Source: Acetobacter lambici
GTDB taxonomy: Bacteria > Pseudomonadota > Alphaproteobacteria > Acetobacterales > Acetobacteraceae
DNA length: 60,455 nucleotides
Direction of reading: 5' to 3'
Assembly: GCF_011516885.1 (NCBI RefSeq)
Contig: NZ_WOTD01000015.1
Coordinates: 1 to 60,455, forward strand
Each line of letters begins with the position of its first letter. Position 1 is the first letter of the stretch. The notes under the pieces were generated by a model, which did not search any database, was not told where the DNA came from, and saw only the letters and a program-made list of their open reading frames with translations. Both the position numbers and the translations under genes were made by a program. Shown here in pieces: positions 58,785-60,455 of the stretch.

Positions 58785-58799
58785 GTTTCTTGTGTAAAC
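58785..58799. promoter_or_regulatory. Operator-like palindrome 2 (GTTTCTTGTGTAAAC)
   Basis: Second copy of the palindromic element, 60 bases from the first centre to centre and in reverse orientation. It ends 13 bases before the regulator start at 58813, suggesting autoregulation as well as control of the divergent aldehyde dehydrogenase gene. Confidence 0.65.
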
Positions 58800-58812
58800 A
58801 TGGATTGCACGA

Positions 58813-59421
58813 ATGAGAGAAACAAAAGACCGTTCTTACCATCATGGCGATCTGCGGCATGCGTTGATTGACACAGCCCTGAACATGCTCGCCACGGACC
58901 AGAACTGGACCTTCACCCTGCGCGAAGTGGCGCGGCGCACAGGTGTAAGCCACGCGGCGCCGTATAAGCATTTCCGTGATAGGGAAGAACTGCTCCGCGA
59001 ACTTGCCCGGATTGGTTTTGATCAGTTGGCGGAGACCATGACAAGAGCCATGTTTTCAAATGGATTGACCATCCGGGAAAGATTCACGACTGGCGCTCAG
59101 GCCTGTATTGACTTCGCTTTTCGCAATCCCGGCCTGTACCGCTTAATGTTTAGTGCCGATGCGGACAAAACAGCCGACCCGCATCTGCATGATACGGCTA
59201 TGCGGACCTTCCATGTCCTTTTGCAGCTTCTCGAAGAGGGGCAGCGGGATGGCAGTTTTCGGCCTGTTCCTATCAGTGGGCAGGCGGGTGCCTGCTGGGC
59301 GCAGGTGCATGGTCTGGCCATGCTGGCGATAAGCGGCCAGCTTCTTGAGGAAAAAGTCGGCAAGGAGCCAGTCAGTGCCGCGCTGGATGTGCTGCTCAAT
59401 GGCTTATGCTGCAATACGTGA
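58813..59421 (+). CDS. TetR/AcrR family transcriptional regulator
   Basis: A 202-residue TetR-type repressor. The N-terminal helix-turn-helix contains FTLREVARRTGVSHAAPYKHFRDREELL (about 33-61), in the usual place. The C-terminal ligand-binding half is helical with AQVHGLAMLAISGQLL near 160-175, the YbiH/WHG-like (TetR_C) pattern. It is divergent from the aldehyde dehydrogenase gene and probably represses it and itself; an aldehyde could be the inducer, which is inference. No Shine-Dalgarno sequence is obvious between operator 2 and the start. Confidence 0.88.
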   Translation: MRETKDRSYHHGDLRHALIDTALNMLATDQNWTFTLREVARRTGVSHAAPYKHFRDREELLRELARIGFDQLAETMTRAMFSNGLTIRERFTTGAQACIDFAFRNPGLYRLMFSADADKTADPHLHDTAMRTFHVLLQLLEEGQRDGSFRPVPISGQAGACWAQVHGLAMLAISGQLLEEKVGKEPVSAALDVLLNGLCCNT

Positions 59422-59789
59422 CCGAACCAGGCTGTGAAATTTGGCACATTGCAGCAAGCTGGGCGTTACCAAGGCATTATGTCCGCAGAGGATGGGGGGT
59501 AACGTATGGCGGGGGAGTGGATGAGAGGGTATGCCATGCAGCAGGCGATTGACCGGCTGGCCCCTGCGTAGGAGTGGGCGCAGACTCTAAAAATATTTTA
59601 ATCAGGGAGCTTATGTAAGACTCCCATTTCATATAAAATATGAAGAACGGTTCCAAAAGCCCCGTGGGTGGTTATGTCTAAATGCTGCCTGCGTTTCGGT
59701 GCTCAAAAACTACCGATAGAGGCATAGCTTACGCCATGCTTTTACTCATTATCTGAGCTTGTGAAGCTGGATTTAAGCAACGAGGAAAG
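59422..59789. other. Non-coding stretch
   Basis: About 370 bases between the regulator and the FkbM gene. I saw no convincing gene or RNA. Composition shifts from GC-rich to AT-rich near 59590, coinciding with the start of the accessory stretch. Confidence 0.35.
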
Positions 59790-60353
59790 ATGTTTCAGGT
59801 GTTTAAAGGTGTAAAAAACAGACTTAAGCTGGATGTTATGCACAAATCCCTCAAGGTTTATCTTCTTAATCTAAGAGGGATAAATTTTGAGCCTGAAGTT
59901 CCATTTCTTAAATACATCATAAGAAAAAAAGATGTTTGCTTCCATATTGGCGCGAGTGATGGCAGGCATACGCTTATTATGTCCCGCTTGGCATCGGAGG
60001 GGACCATTTATGCCTTTGAACCCTCGCAGGGAACTTTTTACCTACTTGAGAACATGATCTTTTTACATGGTATGAAAAATGTAAAAGCCTATAATATTGC
60101 TCTGTCTGACCAGAAAGAGGAATTGAAGCTTTTAACGCCGATAAAAATCAATAAACGTGTCGGTCGGTCTTTCGCATGTATTTCAAGCAATCAGGGACAG
60201 TATACACGAGAAGATGTAAAGTTCATTGATGTTAATGAACAGGTTACGCAAGCCAATACTATTGATGGATTCTGTGCTGAGCGTGGTATTGAATCAATAG
60301 ATTTTATTCGATGTGATGTTGAAGGGGCGGAAGAAAAGGTTCTAAGAGCCTGA
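59790..60353 (+). CDS. FkbM family methyltransferase, truncated by an IS
   Basis: A FkbM-type SAM-dependent O-methyltransferase. The N-terminal half has VCFHIGASDGRHTLIMSRLASEGTIYAFEPSQGTF (SAM loop and the acidic residue) and the C-terminal RCDVEGAEEKVLRA box, the family IDVEGAE motif. Intact FkbM domains continue about 60 or more residues past this box; here the frame stops at 60351-60353 directly inside an IS5-like end starting at 60346. The gene is thus probably cut. AT-rich codon use resembles the frameshifted methyltransferase at 56308. Likely part of a polysaccharide or lipid modification locus outside the window. Confidence 0.75.
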   Translation: MFQVFKGVKNRLKLDVMHKSLKVYLLNLRGINFEPEVPFLKYIIRKKDVCFHIGASDGRHTLIMSRLASEGTIYAFEPSQGTFYLLENMIFLHGMKNVKAYNIALSDQKEELKLLTPIKINKRVGRSFACISSNQGQYTREDVKFIDVNEQVTQANTIDGFCAERGIESIDFIRCDVEGAEEKVLRA

Positions 60354-60455
60354 ATCAGAAAGGGGTTTGATTGATTTTTCGCAGAACTCTGCGGATATGG
60401 GCAATCATCAACCACGCGTGGGATGACGAGATTGTTGCCTCGACATCCTTCGTGA
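60346..60455 (-). mobile_element. IS5-like (IS1031-type) element, right part
   Basis: From 60346 the sequence GAGCCTGAATCAGAAAGGGG begins an element whose transposase tail lies on the minus strand (60355-60455). The preceding TAA fits the 3-bp TNA target duplication of IS1031-type elements, but the second copy and the far end are outside the window. Assignment to the IS5 family is from the transposase tail below. Confidence 0.55.
60355..60455 (-). CDS. IS5-family transposase, C-terminal fragment
   Basis: The minus-strand frame ending at 60355 reads TKDVEATISSSHAWLMIAH followed by IRRVLRKINQTPF and a stop. The KDVEATI-S-AWL-IA-IR pattern resembles the C-terminal end of IS5-family DDE transposases. 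Only 33 residues are in the window, so catalytic residues cannot be checked. Confidence 0.6.
   Translation of the reverse strand, partial: TKDVEATISSSHAWLMIAHIRRVLRKINQTPF

Overview
The window reads as chromosome of an acetic acid bacterium (Alphaproteobacteria, Acetobacteraceae; an Acetobacter-like genus is my best guess, from gene content only). Supporting signs are a GC-rich core with ATGA/TGATG operon overlaps, hopanoid transport genes (HpnL, HpnN), an OprB-type porin, a SAM-II riboswitch ahead of metZ, an FMN riboswitch ahead of the riboflavin operon, a HrcA-type CIRCE site at groESL, and transposase tails of the IS630 and IS5 types at the two ends. No phage, CRISPR array, toxin-antitoxin or secretion locus was seen.

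Layout. 1-5.5 kb: an IS630-like transposase tail, an SDR dehydrogenase, a GT-C-like membrane glycosyltransferase, a BBP2-type outer-membrane barrel and a flavodoxin-like protein. 5.6-8.4 kb: petABC, the cytochrome bc1 complex, on the minus strand. 8.7-16.2 kb: FMN riboswitch, then ribD-ribE-ribBA-ribH, then hpnL and hpnN, closed by a strong bidirectional terminator. 16.3-25.5 kb (minus): an export operon (FUSC protein, DUF1656, HlyD adaptor, a secreted repeat-rich protein, an RND pump), then a DUF3297 protein and a sulfide:quinone oxidoreductase. 25.8-29.6 kb: a YhaO/YhaN-like nuclease-ATPase pair. 29.6-31.1 kb: a frameshifted OprB porin. 31.3-38.4 kb: moaB, a DJ-1/PfpI protein, folE, apaG, riboswitch-controlled metZ, a GNAT-NUDIX fusion, a Rieske oxygenase and a DUF815 ATPase. 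38.5-49.3 kb: yajC, priA, xerC, pip, a retropepsin-like protease, a small secreted protein, arfB, amtB and groESL. 49.3-55.9 kb: a dienelactone hydrolase, a cold-shock protein, a DinG-like helicase, a methyltransferase, an inositol monophosphatase, efp and tRNA-Ser(UGA). 56-60.4 kb: an AT-richer accessory stretch with a frameshifted methyltransferase, an aldehyde dehydrogenase with a divergent TetR regulator, and an FkbM methyltransferase cut short where an IS5-like end begins.

How the genes work together. The riboflavin operon makes FMN/FAD from GTP and ribulose-5-phosphate, and its leader senses FMN. HpnL and HpnN, placed directly behind it, are envelope lipid transport proteins. PetABC and the sulfide:quinone oxidoreductase both act on the quinone pool. 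The FUSC/DUF1656/HlyD/RND group looks like one or two envelope efflux systems.

Main unusual points: three genes (near 22.1, 30.87 and 56.53 kb) are each broken by what fits one missing base, two of them clearly in A-runs, which suggests either assembly indels or real decay. There is a matched pair of 15-bp operator-like palindromes between the TetR gene and the aldehyde dehydrogenase gene, and a perfect 16-bp-arm palindrome upstream of the sulfide:quinone oxidoreductase gene. I did not find a convincing wholly new biological system.
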